64,000 nt of DNA. Origin: JAICJC01 sp963757605. Lineage in GTDB: Bacteria; Actinomycetota; Thermoleophilia; Gaiellales; JAICJC01. The notes beneath the pieces are model-generated. The model did not search any database. It was not told the origin of the DNA and saw only the letters and a list, made by a program, of their open reading frames with translations. Made by a program: the position numbers and the translations under genes. The stretch is from positions 434,001 through 498,000 of the forward strand of contig CAVWSF010000001.1 of assembly GCA_963757605.1 (NCBI GenBank), written 5' to 3'. Below are positions 1 through 8,753 of the stretch, piece after piece. How positions within the stretch are numbered: the stretch's first letter is position 1; every line of letters begins with the position of its first letter.

Positions 1-2
1 CC

Positions 3-722
3 TGCCGGGTGACGTTCATCGGCTACGGCGGCGGGCGCGGCCTCCCGGCCGAGCACACGCTGTACGCCGCCGCCGGCTTCGCCGAGCTCGTCGTCGACAC
101 GCGCGCCCAGGGCGGTGTCGGCTCGGCCGGCGCGACCGGCGACCCGGGCGCGGGCGAGTCCGGCCCCGAGGCGGCGGGCGTCATGACGCGCGGCATCCTC
201 GACCCGCGGACCTACTACTACCGGCGCCTCTACGTCGACGCGGTCCGGGCCGTCGAGACGGCGGCGGCCGACCCGCGCGTCGACGCCAGCCGGATCGGCG
301 TGTCGGGCTTCAGCCAGGGCGGCGCGCTCTCGCTCGCGACCGCGGCGCTCGTCCCGAGCACGGTGCGCCTCTGCCAGGCCGACATGCCCTACCTGTGCGA
401 CATCGAGCATGCGATCACGCTCGCACCGGATCGGCCCTACACCGAGCTCGTCGACTACCTCGCCCAGCACCACGACCAGGTCGCGACCGTGCTTCGCACG
501 CTGAGCTACGTCGACAACGCCGTCCTGGCCGCGCGAATCCGGGCCCGCACCACCGTGAGCGTCGGCCTGATGGACACCATCTGCCCGCCGTCCACCGTGT
601 TCGCGGCGTACAACGCGATCGGGGCCCAGAAGGACATCGCCGTCTACCCGTACTCCGGCCACAGGCTGCCGGGCCACCACGTCGAGCGGCAGCTCGAGGA
701 GTTCGCGCGCGAGATGGCCTGA
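3..722 (+). CDS. Acetylxylan esterase / cephalosporin-C deacetylase family hydrolase, 5' truncated
   Basis: Alpha/beta hydrolase of the AXE1 family, which removes acetyl groups from acetylated sugars or xylo-oligosaccharides. The open frame runs in from the window edge, and the conserved IGYGGGRGLP segment lies at the very start, so the true N-terminus is upstream; the GTG at 9 is internal. The nucleophile elbow GFSQGG is visible in mid-protein, followed by the acid in MDTICPPS and the catalytic histidine in YSGHRLPG near the C-terminus, so the triad is complete. The family is about 320 residues, so roughly 80 are missing. It converges on the enolase-superfamily gene, which suggests a carbohydrate-use cluster. 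Family call is firm; substrate unknown. Confidence 0.85.
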   Translation, partial: CRVTFIGYGGGRGLPAEHTLYAAAGFAELVVDTRAQGGVGSAGATGDPGAGESGPEAAGVMTRGILDPRTYYYRRLYVDAVRAVETAAADPRVDASRIGVSGFSQGGALSLATAALVPSTVRLCQADMPYLCDIEHAITLAPDRPYTELVDYLAQHHDQVATVLRTLSYVDNAVLAARIRARTTVSVGLMDTICPPSTVFAAYNAIGAQKDIAVYPYSGHRLPGHHVERQLEEFAREMA

Positions 723-728
723 CGCGGG

Positions 729-1826
729 CTACGTGGCCGTGACGCGGTGCGCGGCCCGGGCCAGCCACTCCGGCGAGATCTCGACGCCCCAGCCCGGCCC
801 CGCGGGAGCGGTCACCCGGCCGTCCACGACCTCGAGGGCCGGCGTGAAGAGGCCGTCCTGCCACGCGTAGTAGTCGAGGCCCTCGATCGAGTACTCCAGG
901 TAGGGGCCGGCGTTCGGGACGGCGGCGAGCAGGTGCAGCGTGAAGACCGTGACGAGCGAGAGGTTGGCCGAGTGCGGCACGCAGGGCAGGCCGGCCTCGG
1001 CGGCCATCGCAGCCACCGCCAGGGCGCGCGTGAAGCCGCCGACGTAGCAGACGTCCGGCTGGACGACGTCCACGGCGCGGAGCTCGACGATCCGCCGCCA
1101 GCTCGAGAGCAGGCAGTCCTGCTCGCCGCCGGCCACGTCCAGGTCGAGCGTCCGGGTTACTTCCGCCGTCCACTCCGGCTCCCAGTACGGGCACGGCTCC
1201 TCGAAGTGCACGACGCCGTGCTGCTCCAGGAACCGGCCCACCTCGATCGCCCGGCCGGGGGTGTAGCAGCTGTTGGCGTCGACCAGGAGGCGCGCGTCGG
1301 CGCCGACGGCCGCGCGCACGGCCGGGAGGATCGCCTCTGTGCGGCCCGGCCACTCGTCCTGGTCGTGCCCGCACTCCTTCCCGACCCGGATCTTGAACGC
1401 CGTGAAGCCGTCGCGCTCGCGGAGGCCGGCCAGGCGGCGGGCCTCGTCCTCGGGGGCGATGTCGCGGCGCATGCTCGACGCGTAGGCGTCGATCGGGCGG
1501 GCCGGCCGGCCGAGGAGCTCGCTCACGCCCTTCCCTTCGACCTTGCCACGCAGGTCCCAGAGCGCGGTGTCGACGCCGCCCAGCGCGCGGCAGACGTACG
1601 AGCCGGGGAACTTGTGCTCGGCGTCGAGGACGCGCGTCGCGATCGCGGCCGGGTCGAGCGGATCCATCCCGAGCGCGTGCGGGGCGACCTGGCGGTGGAG
1701 TACCTCGGCGGTGATGTCGGCGTTGTAGGGCGCCACCTGGCCCCAGCCCTCGGCGCCGTCGTCGGTCAGGACGCGCACGAACGCGACCCACTCGGTGCCG
1801 TAGGTGTCGACCCGGGTGATCCGCAT
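729..1826 (-). CDS. Mandelate racemase / muconate lactonizing enzyme family protein (sugar-acid dehydratase-like)
   Basis: Enolase-superfamily protein of 365 residues that abstracts a proton alpha to a carboxylate, usually from a sugar acid. An N-terminal capping domain starts MRITRVDTYG. The barrel carries a KxR-type base motif in FKIRVGKE, metal ligands in LLVDANS, HFEEPCP and AGGEQD, and a late histidine in VPHSANLS. The start is the ATG at 1826, just after the aldo/keto reductase stop (gap 5 nt), so the two are probably co-transcribed with the reductase first. Substrate cannot be read from sequence; mandelate racemase, gluconate or galactonate dehydratase subgroups are all possible. Confidence 0.85.
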   Translation of the reverse strand: MRITRVDTYGTEWVAFVRVLTDDGAEGWGQVAPYNADITAEVLHRQVAPHALGMDPLDPAAIATRVLDAEHKFPGSYVCRALGGVDTALWDLRGKVEGKGVSELLGRPARPIDAYASSMRRDIAPEDEARRLAGLRERDGFTAFKIRVGKECGHDQDEWPGRTEAILPAVRAAVGADARLLVDANSCYTPGRAIEVGRFLEQHGVVHFEEPCPYWEPEWTAEVTRTLDLDVAGGEQDCLLSSWRRIVELRAVDVVQPDVCYVGGFTRALAVAAMAAEAGLPCVPHSANLSLVTVFTLHLLAAVPNAGPYLEYSIEGLDYYAWQDGLFTPALEVVDGRVTAPAGPGWGVEISPEWLARAAHRVTAT

Positions 1827-1831
1827 CAGGG

Positions 1832-2644
1832 TTAGATCGAGCCGGCGAGCCGGGCGACCAGATCGCGCTCGTCCGGCCCGAGCCACGGAGGCGACCCGGC
1901 GGCGGCGTTCTCGGCGGCCCGCTCCGGCCTCGACGTGGCCGGGATGACGACGTGGCAGCGGGTGTCGCTGAGTGCCCACTTGATCAGCGCCTGGGCCCAT
2001 GTGCGGACGCCGAAGGGCGCGAGCGGCCGCAGCGCGTCGGGTGAGGGCGGCCGCCGCAGGAGCTGGCCCTTGGCCAGCGGCCGCATGACGACGACGCCGA
2101 TCCCGAGCTCGTCGGCTGCCGGCAGGATGCGCCGTTCGACCTCGCGCTCGCTCGGGTTGTAGGGGATCTGGATGGCGCCGATCCGGCCGCTTCGCATGAC
2201 CTCCTCGAGGTCGTCGAACCGGCTCGCCTGCCAGTGCGTGGCGCCGATGACGCTGACCGCGCCCTCCTCGCGGAGCCGCTCGAGCTCCGCCAAGCGGCGT
2301 GAGAGGGCGACGAGGTTGTGGACCTGGTAGAGGTCGACCCGGCCTCCGTACCAGCCGAGCGCCCGCTCGATCTGGGCGGCGGCCTCGGCGTCGTCGTCCG
2401 TCCACACCTTGGTCGCGACGAGGACGTCGCCGCGACGGCCGTCGAGCGCGGCACCCAGGACGCGCTCCGCCTCGCCGTACATCGGCGAGCTGTCGAAGAG
2501 CGTCGTGCCCGCCGCGATCGCCGAGTCGACCACGTCGCGCACGCTCCGCTCGGCATCGGTGCCGCGCACGTCGAAGGTCTGCCACGTCCCCATCCCGACG
2601 GCCGGCACGGTGAGGCCGCTCTGGCCGAGCGCACGCTGCTCCAC
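1832..2644 (-). CDS. Aldo/keto reductase
   Basis: NADPH-dependent oxidoreductase of 270 residues with a TIM-barrel fold. The N-terminal LGQSGLTVPAVGMGTW is the usual AKR opening, FDSSPMYGEAE holds the catalytic tyrosine, ATKVW the lysine, and the C-terminal SDTRCHVVIPATS segment is the cofactor-binding end. It sits between a DUF2277 gene (3 nt gap) and the enolase-superfamily gene (5 nt gap) on the same strand, which looks like a small catabolic operon. Substrate is unknown; sugars or sugar lactones fit the context. Confidence 0.88.
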   Translation of the reverse strand: MEQRALGQSGLTVPAVGMGTWQTFDVRGTDAERSVRDVVDSAIAAGTTLFDSSPMYGEAERVLGAALDGRRGDVLVATKVWTDDDAEAAAQIERALGWYGGRVDLYQVHNLVALSRRLAELERLREEGAVSVIGATHWQASRFDDLEEVMRSGRIGAIQIPYNPSEREVERRILPAADELGIGVVVMRPLAKGQLLRRPPSPDALRPLAPFGVRTWAQALIKWALSDTRCHVVIPATSRPERAAENAAAGSPPWLGPDERDLVARLAGSI

Positions 2645-2647
2645 GCG

Positions 2648-2926
<279 letters not shown>

Positions 2927-2997
2927 GGAGAAGCTCCCTCCGTTTCGACTCTGCGGGCAGCGTAGTCGTCCGGCCGCGGCGCGGGACCGCAACCCAT

Positions 2998-3027
2998 GGG
3001 GTCTCGCCCCGGACGGGGCCAGACCCC
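2998..3027. repeat. GGGGTCT...AGACCCC hairpin (family 3 palindrome)
   Basis: GGGGTCT at 2998-3004 pairs with AGACCCC at 3021-3027, and an inner CCCCG/CGGGG pair extends the stem. The preceding GACCGCAACCCATGGGG context is nearly the same as that before the palindrome at 28532, so these belong to one dispersed family. The rest of the 2927-3309 gap holds this hairpin, the element at 3121-3215 and presumably the promoter of the gene at 3310. Confidence 0.6.
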
Positions 3028-3120
3028 GGTGGTTGAGCGGAGCCGTGAGCGATTGGCATGAGGGACGAGCTTCGAGGCCAAATGGCGGTGTCAACCGAGC
3101 TCATGTGACCCACGTTCGTG

Positions 3121-3215
3121 GCGACGGCGCAGACCGCGCTCTGCGCCGTCGCGCCCCCGACACTCCGCCCGCCATTAAGGAGGGGGCCCGCGGGGGAACC
3201 CTGGGTTCCCCCGCG
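3121..3215 (+). repeat. Two-hairpin dispersed element, family 2, copy A
   Basis: Hairpin 1 is a perfect 13-bp stem (3121-3133 with 3140-3152) closing the hexaloop CCGCGC. A linker follows with TTAAGGAGGGGGC at 3175-3187. Hairpin 2 is a 13-bp stem around a single T (3189-3215, centre GGGAACCCTGGGTTCCC). The same arrangement lies on the opposite strand at 50851-50946. Hairpin 1 has a different stem there but the same loop, which suggests selection on structure. The function is not known; transcript end, regulatory RNA or small mobile element are possible. Confidence 0.7.
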
Positions 3216-3309
3216 TTGACTTCCAGAATCTTGTAAACGGGCCTTAAACACCTTGTGAGAATCCCGCCGGGAGGGTGCAGAGCGGGATCCTCCCGCCGAT
3301 GATGCCGAC

Positions 3310-4047
3310 ATGCCTAGAACGCGCCGAGTCCGCGCGGCAGCCGCCGCATTCGCCTTGATCGCCACGCTCGTCCTCGCGTCACAAGCGTCCGCGAGCCCCT
3401 TCCAGCACAGGGTCTTCTACCAGCAGTTCCACCACGCGCTGAAGCGGCACACGTGGACGCTCTACAACGGCGTCCCCACCTGCTGCAAGGACTCGCGCTG
3501 GGCGCCCTCGCATGTCCGCTCGCGCCACGGCGCGCTTCGGATCAAGACCTACAAGGACGGGGCCTACGGTGGGAAGTGGGTGTCCGGCGGCGTCTCGATG
3601 GCCCGCATGGTGAACCAGACCTACGGCCGCTGGGTGGTGCGCTTCCGCATGGACAAGGCGGTCGGCGTCGGGATGGACGTGGCGCTGCGCCCGAGCGGGA
3701 GCGGCACCGTGATCGACTGGATCGAGGAGTCGTCCGACAAGGGCGGCGCCCGCCGCATCGAGACGGCCACGCTCCACTACGGCAGCACCCGGGTGCATGC
3801 CCGCGTGCGCGCCAACTTCACCAAGTGGCACACGATGACGCTCTCGTGGAAGCCCGGCCGCATCACGGTGAAGCTCGACGGGCGTCGGTGGGCCGACTTC
3901 CGCCACCACATCCCGTCGTCGCCGATGCACCTCGTGATGCAGACCAACACCGGCACCAACGGCTTCACGGGCGCAATGCCGAACGCGTCGACACCGCGGC
4001 TGGTCGCGCTCCAGGTCGACTACGTCGCCGTGTACCGGTACGGCTGA
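3310..4047 (+). CDS. Secreted GH16-like (concanavalin A-fold) protein with altered active site
   Basis: A 245-residue protein with an N-terminal signal peptide (basic MPRTRRVR, hydrophobic FALIATLVLA, likely cleavage after ASA) followed by a beta-jellyroll resembling family 16 glycoside hydrolases: WRVVRFRMDK-type strand, TVIDWIEES active-site strand, WHTMTLSWKPGRITVKLDG and the ending VDYVAVYRYG. The family signature is ExDxxE. Here the strand reads VIDWIE, so the first Glu (nucleophile) is Val while Asp and the second Glu remain. It may therefore bind glycan rather than cut it, or belong to a divergent subgroup. It stands alone, preceded by repeat elements. Confidence 0.75.
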   Translation: MPRTRRVRAAAAAFALIATLVLASQASASPFQHRVFYQQFHHALKRHTWTLYNGVPTCCKDSRWAPSHVRSRHGALRIKTYKDGAYGGKWVSGGVSMARMVNQTYGRWVVRFRMDKAVGVGMDVALRPSGSGTVIDWIEESSDKGGARRIETATLHYGSTRVHARVRANFTKWHTMTLSWKPGRITVKLDGRRWADFRHHIPSSPMHLVMQTNTGTNGFTGAMPNASTPRLVALQVDYVAVYRYG

Positions 4048-4059
4048 ACCAGAGCCGGC

Positions 4060-7000
4060 TCACGCGCTCGCGGCCACGAGCGAGCGCAGGAACCGCTCGG
4101 CCTCGGCGACGCCGAACGCGTACCCCTTGGCCCAGTGCATCTCGAGGGCCGCCCGCCCATGCGCCTCCGCGCCGGCCGCGTCGCCGGACATGGCGACGGC
4201 GGCCGCAAGCGCCAACCGCGCCTCGGCGTTCAGGATGAGCCAGTCCCCCGCTTCGGCGCCCGCCACCGCCTGGCGGGCCCACTCGACCGCGCCCGCGGTG
4301 TCGCCGGTCGACCGGCTCACCTCCGACAGGGCGAGGTGCGCCCGCACCGACGGCTCGTAGCTGTTGTCCCGGTCGGCCCGCCCCAACGCCTCGTGTGCGG
4401 CCGTGCCGGCGGCGACGATGTTCCCAAGCCGCGCCTCGCAGTACGCGAGCCGGCTGCGCGCAAGCACTGACGCCGCCATCATCCCGCGAGCTTCCAGGTC
4501 GGACACCGCCGCGGCGTAGAGCGGCCGCGCCTCCTCGAACCGGCCAAACCTGAACAGCATGAAGCGCCGACGATCGTCCAGCCGCAGCGTCCTCGTCCGA
4601 CCCAGGTCGCGATCGATCTCCGCCGAGGCCTCCAGGAGCCGCCACGCGTCCGCTTCGGCGCCACGCAGGCTCGCGAGGAGCGCCTGCCCGACCATGAGCT
4701 CCGCCCGCATGGCGGGATGGACGCCGAGATCGCCCATGAGCCCGGCGAGCAGCTCCTCGGCCGGCCCGACGGGCATCGTCGAGTCGGTGATCTCGAGCAT
4801 CAGAATGCCAAGGGCCCATACCGCGTCCTGGTCGATGGCGCGGAGCACGTCGATCGCCCGGCGCACGGACGCCACACCGGCGTCGGCGCGGCCCAGCCAC
4901 CACTCGCTCTCCGCCCGAGCGCAGAGCGCGGTCGCGACCGCGCGCGGCGCGTCGAGGCCCTCGAGCTCGGCCAGAACGGTGTCCATCTGCGCCACGATCT
5001 CGCGCTCGCTCACGGCCTCCGGGGCGGCGTCTGACACAGCCCCGAGTCGCAGGACCAGCGCCCGCAGCTCGACGGCCCGGTCGCCGTGCTCTGCCGCGAG
5101 CGTCGCGCCGGCCGCCAGCATCGCGCTCACCTCGTCGCGCGACAGGAAGTTCCAGCCCGCGGCTGCGAGCTCGACGATCGCCGCGGGCCGCGCCGGGCTC
5201 CCTTCGGGGATCAGGTCGAGCGCCCGCTCGAGCAGGAAGCACGCGCGCCGAGGATCCCCCATCGCGTCGGCTCGCGTGCCCGCGGCCGCAAGACGCGTCC
5301 CGGCCTCCTCGCGCAGCGCCTCGAGCTCGGCACCGTCCCCGCCGAGCTCGAGCCGCAGGCGGTACGCGCGCTCGAGGTGGTCGCCGACTTCCGCGTCGCT
5401 CGCCCCGGCCTCTTCGAGCCAGGCGGCCATCCCGGCGTGGAGCTCGCTGCGGCGAAGCTTCGGCACGAGCCCGTACGCGGCGTCCTGGAGCAGGGCGTGC
5501 CCGAACCGCGCCCAGCCGGGCTCGGTTGGCTCGGCGAGCTCGCGCTGCCCGAGCGCCTCGAGCTCGCCGGCCACGGGCCGTCCGACCAGTGCCTCGACCA
5601 CGGCCACGGGGAAGTCCCGGCCCGCCACCGCCGCCACGCCGACGACCTCCCGCTCAGGGTCGGGCAAGGCTTCGAGGCGCGCGGCGAGGAGCACCTGGAG
5701 CGACGGCGGCATGCCCGCCGGCGCGTGCTCGCCGCCCACCAGCGCCGCCAGGTGCTCGGCAAAGAGCGGGTTCCCCTCGGCGGCTGCCACGATCCGGTCG
5801 GCCTGGTCAGGCGCAAGGCCCGGCCTGGCGTGCTCGAGAAGCCGGCGCGTCTGATTCTCGTCAAGCGGGTCGAGCGCCACCGAGACCGTGTTCGGGCCCG
5901 TCCCCCATCCGGGCCGCCGGTCGAAGAGCTCGGGCCGCGTCGTGCAGACGACGAGGAGCGCCCGCCGGCGGCTGTCGCCCAGGAGCTGCTCGACCATGTC
6001 CAAGAGGAGGCTGCTCGCCCAGTGCGCGTCCTCGAGCACGACGACCACCGTGCCGGCCGCCGACAGCGCGCCCACCAGCCGCGAGAGCGCCCACGCGACG
6101 TCGGGCGCGCCGCTGCCCGGGCGCAGGCAGGCCGCCACGGCGTCCGCGTCCGCGTCGCCGCGCATCGCGTGCGTGACGCCCTCGGCGACCGAGACGCCGG
6201 CGGGCATGGCTCCGCGGACGGCCTCGAGCAGCGGCTCGACAGACGACGACTCCGTGAGCGCCCGGCAGTGGCCGGTGAGGATGGTGAGGCCGTCGGCTTC
6301 CCGCGTGAACTCCGCGGCGAGGCGCGACTTGCCGATCCCGGGCTGCCCGGCCACCGTCACGAGATGCGGCCGCTGGGCGCGGCCCGCTCGCGCCAGCGCC
6401 CATTGCAGCAGGTCGAGCTCCGCCAGCCGCCCCACCATCGGCAGGTCGAGGCGGCGGAGCTGCCCGCGGGCGGTCGGATCGACCGCTTCCAGCCGCCAGG
6501 CGGCGAGCGGGACCCGCTTGCCCTTCGCCTCGATCGGAGTGACGCGCTCACCGTGCGCGGCGTGGCCGGCCAGGGCCCAGGTCGCCTCGCCGACCAGCAC
6601 CTCGCCCGGCCCGGCGGCCTGCTCAAGCCGGGCCGCGACGTTCACGGCGTCGCCGACGACCAGGGACTCGCTCTCGGCGGGATCGCGCGCAAGGACGTCG
6701 CCCGTGTTGACGCCGATCCGGGCCTCCACCTCGCCCAGCTCCCGGACGGCGTCGCGCATCTCGATCGCCGCGCGCAGCGCCCGGAGGGCGTCGTCCTCGT
6801 GCACGGCCGGGATCCCGAACACGGCCATGAGCGCGTCGCCGATCACCTTCTCGACCGTGCCGCCATGCCGCTCGACGGGCTCGCGCACGGCCGCGTAGAA
6901 GCGCGCCATGACGCCGCGCATCACCTCGGGATCGGAACGCTCGGCGAGCGCCGTCGAGCCCACGACGTCGCAGAACAGCACTGTCACGGTCTTCCTGACC

Positions 7001-7098
7001 TCGCGCGCCGAGGCGCCGGCGGCCAGCGGCTCCCCGCAGCCGTTGCAGAACCGCGCGCCGTCCGGGTTCGCCCCGCCGCATCGCGTGCACTCGATCAC
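4060..7098 (-). CDS. Adenylate/guanylate cyclase-AAA ATPase-TPR regulator with zinc ribbon
   Basis: Large cytoplasmic signalling protein of 1012 residues. The N-terminal zinc ribbon has Cys4, 7, 18 and 21. The class III cyclase domain has metal aspartates D44 (LFCDVVGST) and D88 (KVIGDALMAVFG), both present, so it is likely active. A STAND-type ATPase follows with Walker A GQPGIGKSR and Walker B VVVVLEDAHW, then a long helical TPR-like C-terminus. The start is GTG at 7098; a TAGACT box lies six nt upstream, so the mRNA is probably leaderless. It diverges from the XRE gene over a shared palindrome. The input signal is unknown. Confidence 0.88.
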   Translation of the reverse strand: MIECTRCGGANPDGARFCNGCGEPLAAGASAREVRKTVTVLFCDVVGSTALAERSDPEVMRGVMARFYAAVREPVERHGGTVEKVIGDALMAVFGIPAVHEDDALRALRAAIEMRDAVRELGEVEARIGVNTGDVLARDPAESESLVVGDAVNVAARLEQAAGPGEVLVGEATWALAGHAAHGERVTPIEAKGKRVPLAAWRLEAVDPTARGQLRRLDLPMVGRLAELDLLQWALARAGRAQRPHLVTVAGQPGIGKSRLAAEFTREADGLTILTGHCRALTESSSVEPLLEAVRGAMPAGVSVAEGVTHAMRGDADADAVAACLRPGSGAPDVAWALSRLVGALSAAGTVVVVLEDAHWASSLLLDMVEQLLGDSRRRALLVVCTTRPELFDRRPGWGTGPNTVSVALDPLDENQTRRLLEHARPGLAPDQADRIVAAAEGNPLFAEHLAALVGGEHAPAGMPPSLQVLLAARLEALPDPEREVVGVAAVAGRDFPVAVVEALVGRPVAGELEALGQRELAEPTEPGWARFGHALLQDAAYGLVPKLRRSELHAGMAAWLEEAGASDAEVGDHLERAYRLRLELGGDGAELEALREEAGTRLAAAGTRADAMGDPRRACFLLERALDLIPEGSPARPAAIVELAAAGWNFLSRDEVSAMLAAGATLAAEHGDRAVELRALVLRLGAVSDAAPEAVSEREIVAQMDTVLAELEGLDAPRAVATALCARAESEWWLGRADAGVASVRRAIDVLRAIDQDAVWALGILMLEITDSTMPVGPAEELLAGLMGDLGVHPAMRAELMVGQALLASLRGAEADAWRLLEASAEIDRDLGRTRTLRLDDRRRFMLFRFGRFEEARPLYAAAVSDLEARGMMAASVLARSRLAYCEARLGNIVAAGTAAHEALGRADRDNSYEPSVRAHLALSEVSRSTGDTAGAVEWARQAVAGAEAGDWLILNAEARLALAAAVAMSGDAAGAEAHGRAALEMHWAKGYAFGVAEAERFLRSLVAASA

Positions 7099-7104
7099 GA
7101 TTCG

Positions 7105-7110
7105 AGTCTA
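7105..7110 (-). promoter_or_regulatory. Probable -10 box of a leaderless transcript (cyclase gene)
   Basis: TAGACT on the minus strand, six nt before the GTG at 7098. A -35 element would fall at about 7128-7133, inside the palindrome at 7124-7139. Confidence 0.5.
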
Positions 7111-7123
7111 CGGCGCCCTGGCT

Positions 7124-7139
7124 GTTCAGTATACTGAAC
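7124..7139. promoter_or_regulatory. Perfect 16-bp palindromic operator in the cyclase/XRE divergent promoter
   Basis: GTTCAGTATACTGAAC is its own reverse complement. It contains TATACT (7130-7135), which lies six nt before the ATG at 7142 and is a good -10 for a leaderless XRE transcript. It also covers the expected -35 position of the cyclase promoter. The simplest reading is an operator for the XRE protein, repressing itself and the divergent cyclase. Confidence 0.65.
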
Positions 7140-7141
7140 GC

Positions 7142-7918
7142 ATGCTCGGCGACATGATCCGGCGCGAGCGCGAGCGCCGTGGCCTCTCGATGCGCGAGGC
7201 TGCGCGGCGGATCGGGATCTCGGCCGCCTACCTCGTCGAGCTCGAGCACGACCGCAATCCGACGACGGGGCGCGCGCCCCTTCCCTCCCCGGTCGTGCTG
7301 GCCGGGATCGAGCGGGCGCTCGGCATCGGGATGGCGACGCTGCTCGACCTGGCAGGGGCCGCGCCGCCGAGGTCGCGGCACACGCTGCTCGTCCTCGCCA
7401 CCGGATCGGCGCCTCCGGACGCTGCGGCTGCGTCAGGCGCCTCCGAGGCGCCCTGGGTCGCGATCGGCGCGGCGGGGAGCCCGGCGGCTGCGCTCGAGGC
7501 GACGGCCACCGCGGTGGCGAGCCGCACGACCCCGTTCGGGCTCGTCTTCGCGAGCAGCTCCTCGCGGCTTCGGCGCGACGCCGCGGCGGTCGTGGCGGCG
7601 GAGCGCACATGGGAGGCCGATGTCTCGGCCACGTGTGAGGCGGCGGCCGGCGCCGAGCCCGTCGCCAACGTGTGTGTCTACCGTGCGGGCGACCTCCGCA
7701 AGCCCGCCGGGGCCGATCCGCTCGACGTCGCCCTCGGCCTCGTGCGCGCGCATCCCCGGGTTGCGGTTCAGGACCCGCGCGGGCGGGTCACCACGGGGCC
7801 GGCCGCGATCGAGGCGATCCTCGGCCTCGTACGCCCCGCCGCCGTCGCGCCGGAGACGTGGGCCTCGCTCTCGGCCGCGGCGGCCGCCGGCCTTCATCGC
7901 GAGACGGCCGCCGGGTGA
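7142..7918 (+). CDS. XRE-family transcriptional regulator
   Basis: A 258-residue protein with an N-terminal helix-turn-helix (about residues 5-60: MIRRERERRGLSMREAARRI, then ISAAYLVELEHDRNP). The remainder is Ala-rich with no sensor domain I recognise. The ATG at 7142 is chosen because TATACT ends six nt before it and the palindrome ends two nt before it; the upstream open frame is antisense to the cyclase. It overlaps the downstream transporter (GTGA), so both are probably one transcript under self-repression. The ligand is unknown. Confidence 0.8.
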   Translation: MLGDMIRRERERRGLSMREAARRIGISAAYLVELEHDRNPTTGRAPLPSPVVLAGIERALGIGMATLLDLAGAAPPRSRHTLLVLATGSAPPDAAAASGASEAPWVAIGAAGSPAAALEATATAVASRTTPFGLVFASSSSRLRRDAAAVVAAERTWEADVSATCEAAAGAEPVANVCVYRAGDLRKPAGADPLDVALGLVRAHPRVAVQDPRGRVTTGPAAIEAILGLVRPAAVAPETWASLSAAAAAGLHRETAAG

Positions 7919-8751
7919 ACCGCCGCACGCTGGCCGGCGTCGCGATGATCATCGGCACCAGCGCGAGCATCCAGGTCGCCGCGGCGATCGCTCACAGCCT
8001 CTTCGACACGCTCACGCCGACGGGCGTGTCGGCTCTCAGGTTCGCGCTGGGGACGGCCATCGTGCTGCCCGCAGTACGCCCGTCGGTGCGGGGACGCGAC
8101 CGCGAGACCTGGATCGCCATCGCGGTCTACGGCGTCTCGCTCGGGATCCTGAACGTGACGTTCTTCCAATCGTTCCAGCGCCTGCCGCTCGGCCTCGCGG
8201 TGACGTTCGCGTTCGTCGGGCCGCTCTGCGCGGCCCTCGTCGGGTCGCGCCACCGCCGCGATATCGCCTTCGCCCTCCTCGCGGGCGCGGGCGTCGTCGT
8301 CCTGGGCGGGATCGACCGGCCCGGCTCCGCCGCCGGCGTCGCGTTCGCACTCGTGGCCGGCTGCGCATGGGTGTCGGTCGCGTTCGCCGGGAGGTCGGTC
8401 GGGATGCGGACGCGCCGCATCGACGGGCTGGCGCTCGCGATCCCCGTGGCCTGCCTCGTCACGCTCCCGTTCGGGATCGGTCATGCCGGCGCCGTCGACG
8501 GGCACGCGCTCGCCCTCGGCGTCCTGATTGCGGTCGGCGGCATGATCCTCCCGTTCGCGCTCGAGCTCGAAGGGCTCCGACGGCTCGAGCCGCGAACGGT
8601 GGCGGTGATCTACAGCGCCGACCCGGCCATCGCGGCCGTGATCGGCGTGGTTGCGCTGTCGGAAAGCTTGACCACGCTCCAGATCGCCGGCATCGCGGCG
8701 GTCATCGCGGCGAGCGCCGGCGTGACGGCCGGGGCGCCCGCCTCTGACTGA
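7915..8751 (+). CDS. EamA/DMT-superfamily transporter
   Basis: Inner-membrane protein of 278 residues with about ten hydrophobic helices and the duplicated EamA architecture; PTGVSALRFALGTAIVLPAV in the first half and SADPAIAAVIGVVALSESLT in the second are typical of metabolite exporters such as RhtA/YdcZ-like proteins. The GTG start at 7915 overlaps the regulator stop by four nt, so it is translationally coupled to the XRE gene and likely controlled by it. The substrate is unknown; family members export amino acids or toxic metabolites. Confidence 0.85.
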   Translation: MNRRTLAGVAMIIGTSASIQVAAAIAHSLFDTLTPTGVSALRFALGTAIVLPAVRPSVRGRDRETWIAIAVYGVSLGILNVTFFQSFQRLPLGLAVTFAFVGPLCAALVGSRHRRDIAFALLAGAGVVVLGGIDRPGSAAGVAFALVAGCAWVSVAFAGRSVGMRTRRIDGLALAIPVACLVTLPFGIGHAGAVDGHALALGVLIAVGGMILPFALELEGLRRLEPRTVAVIYSADPAIAAVIGVVALSESLTTLQIAGIAAVIAASAGVTAGAPASD

Positions 8752-8753
8752 CG

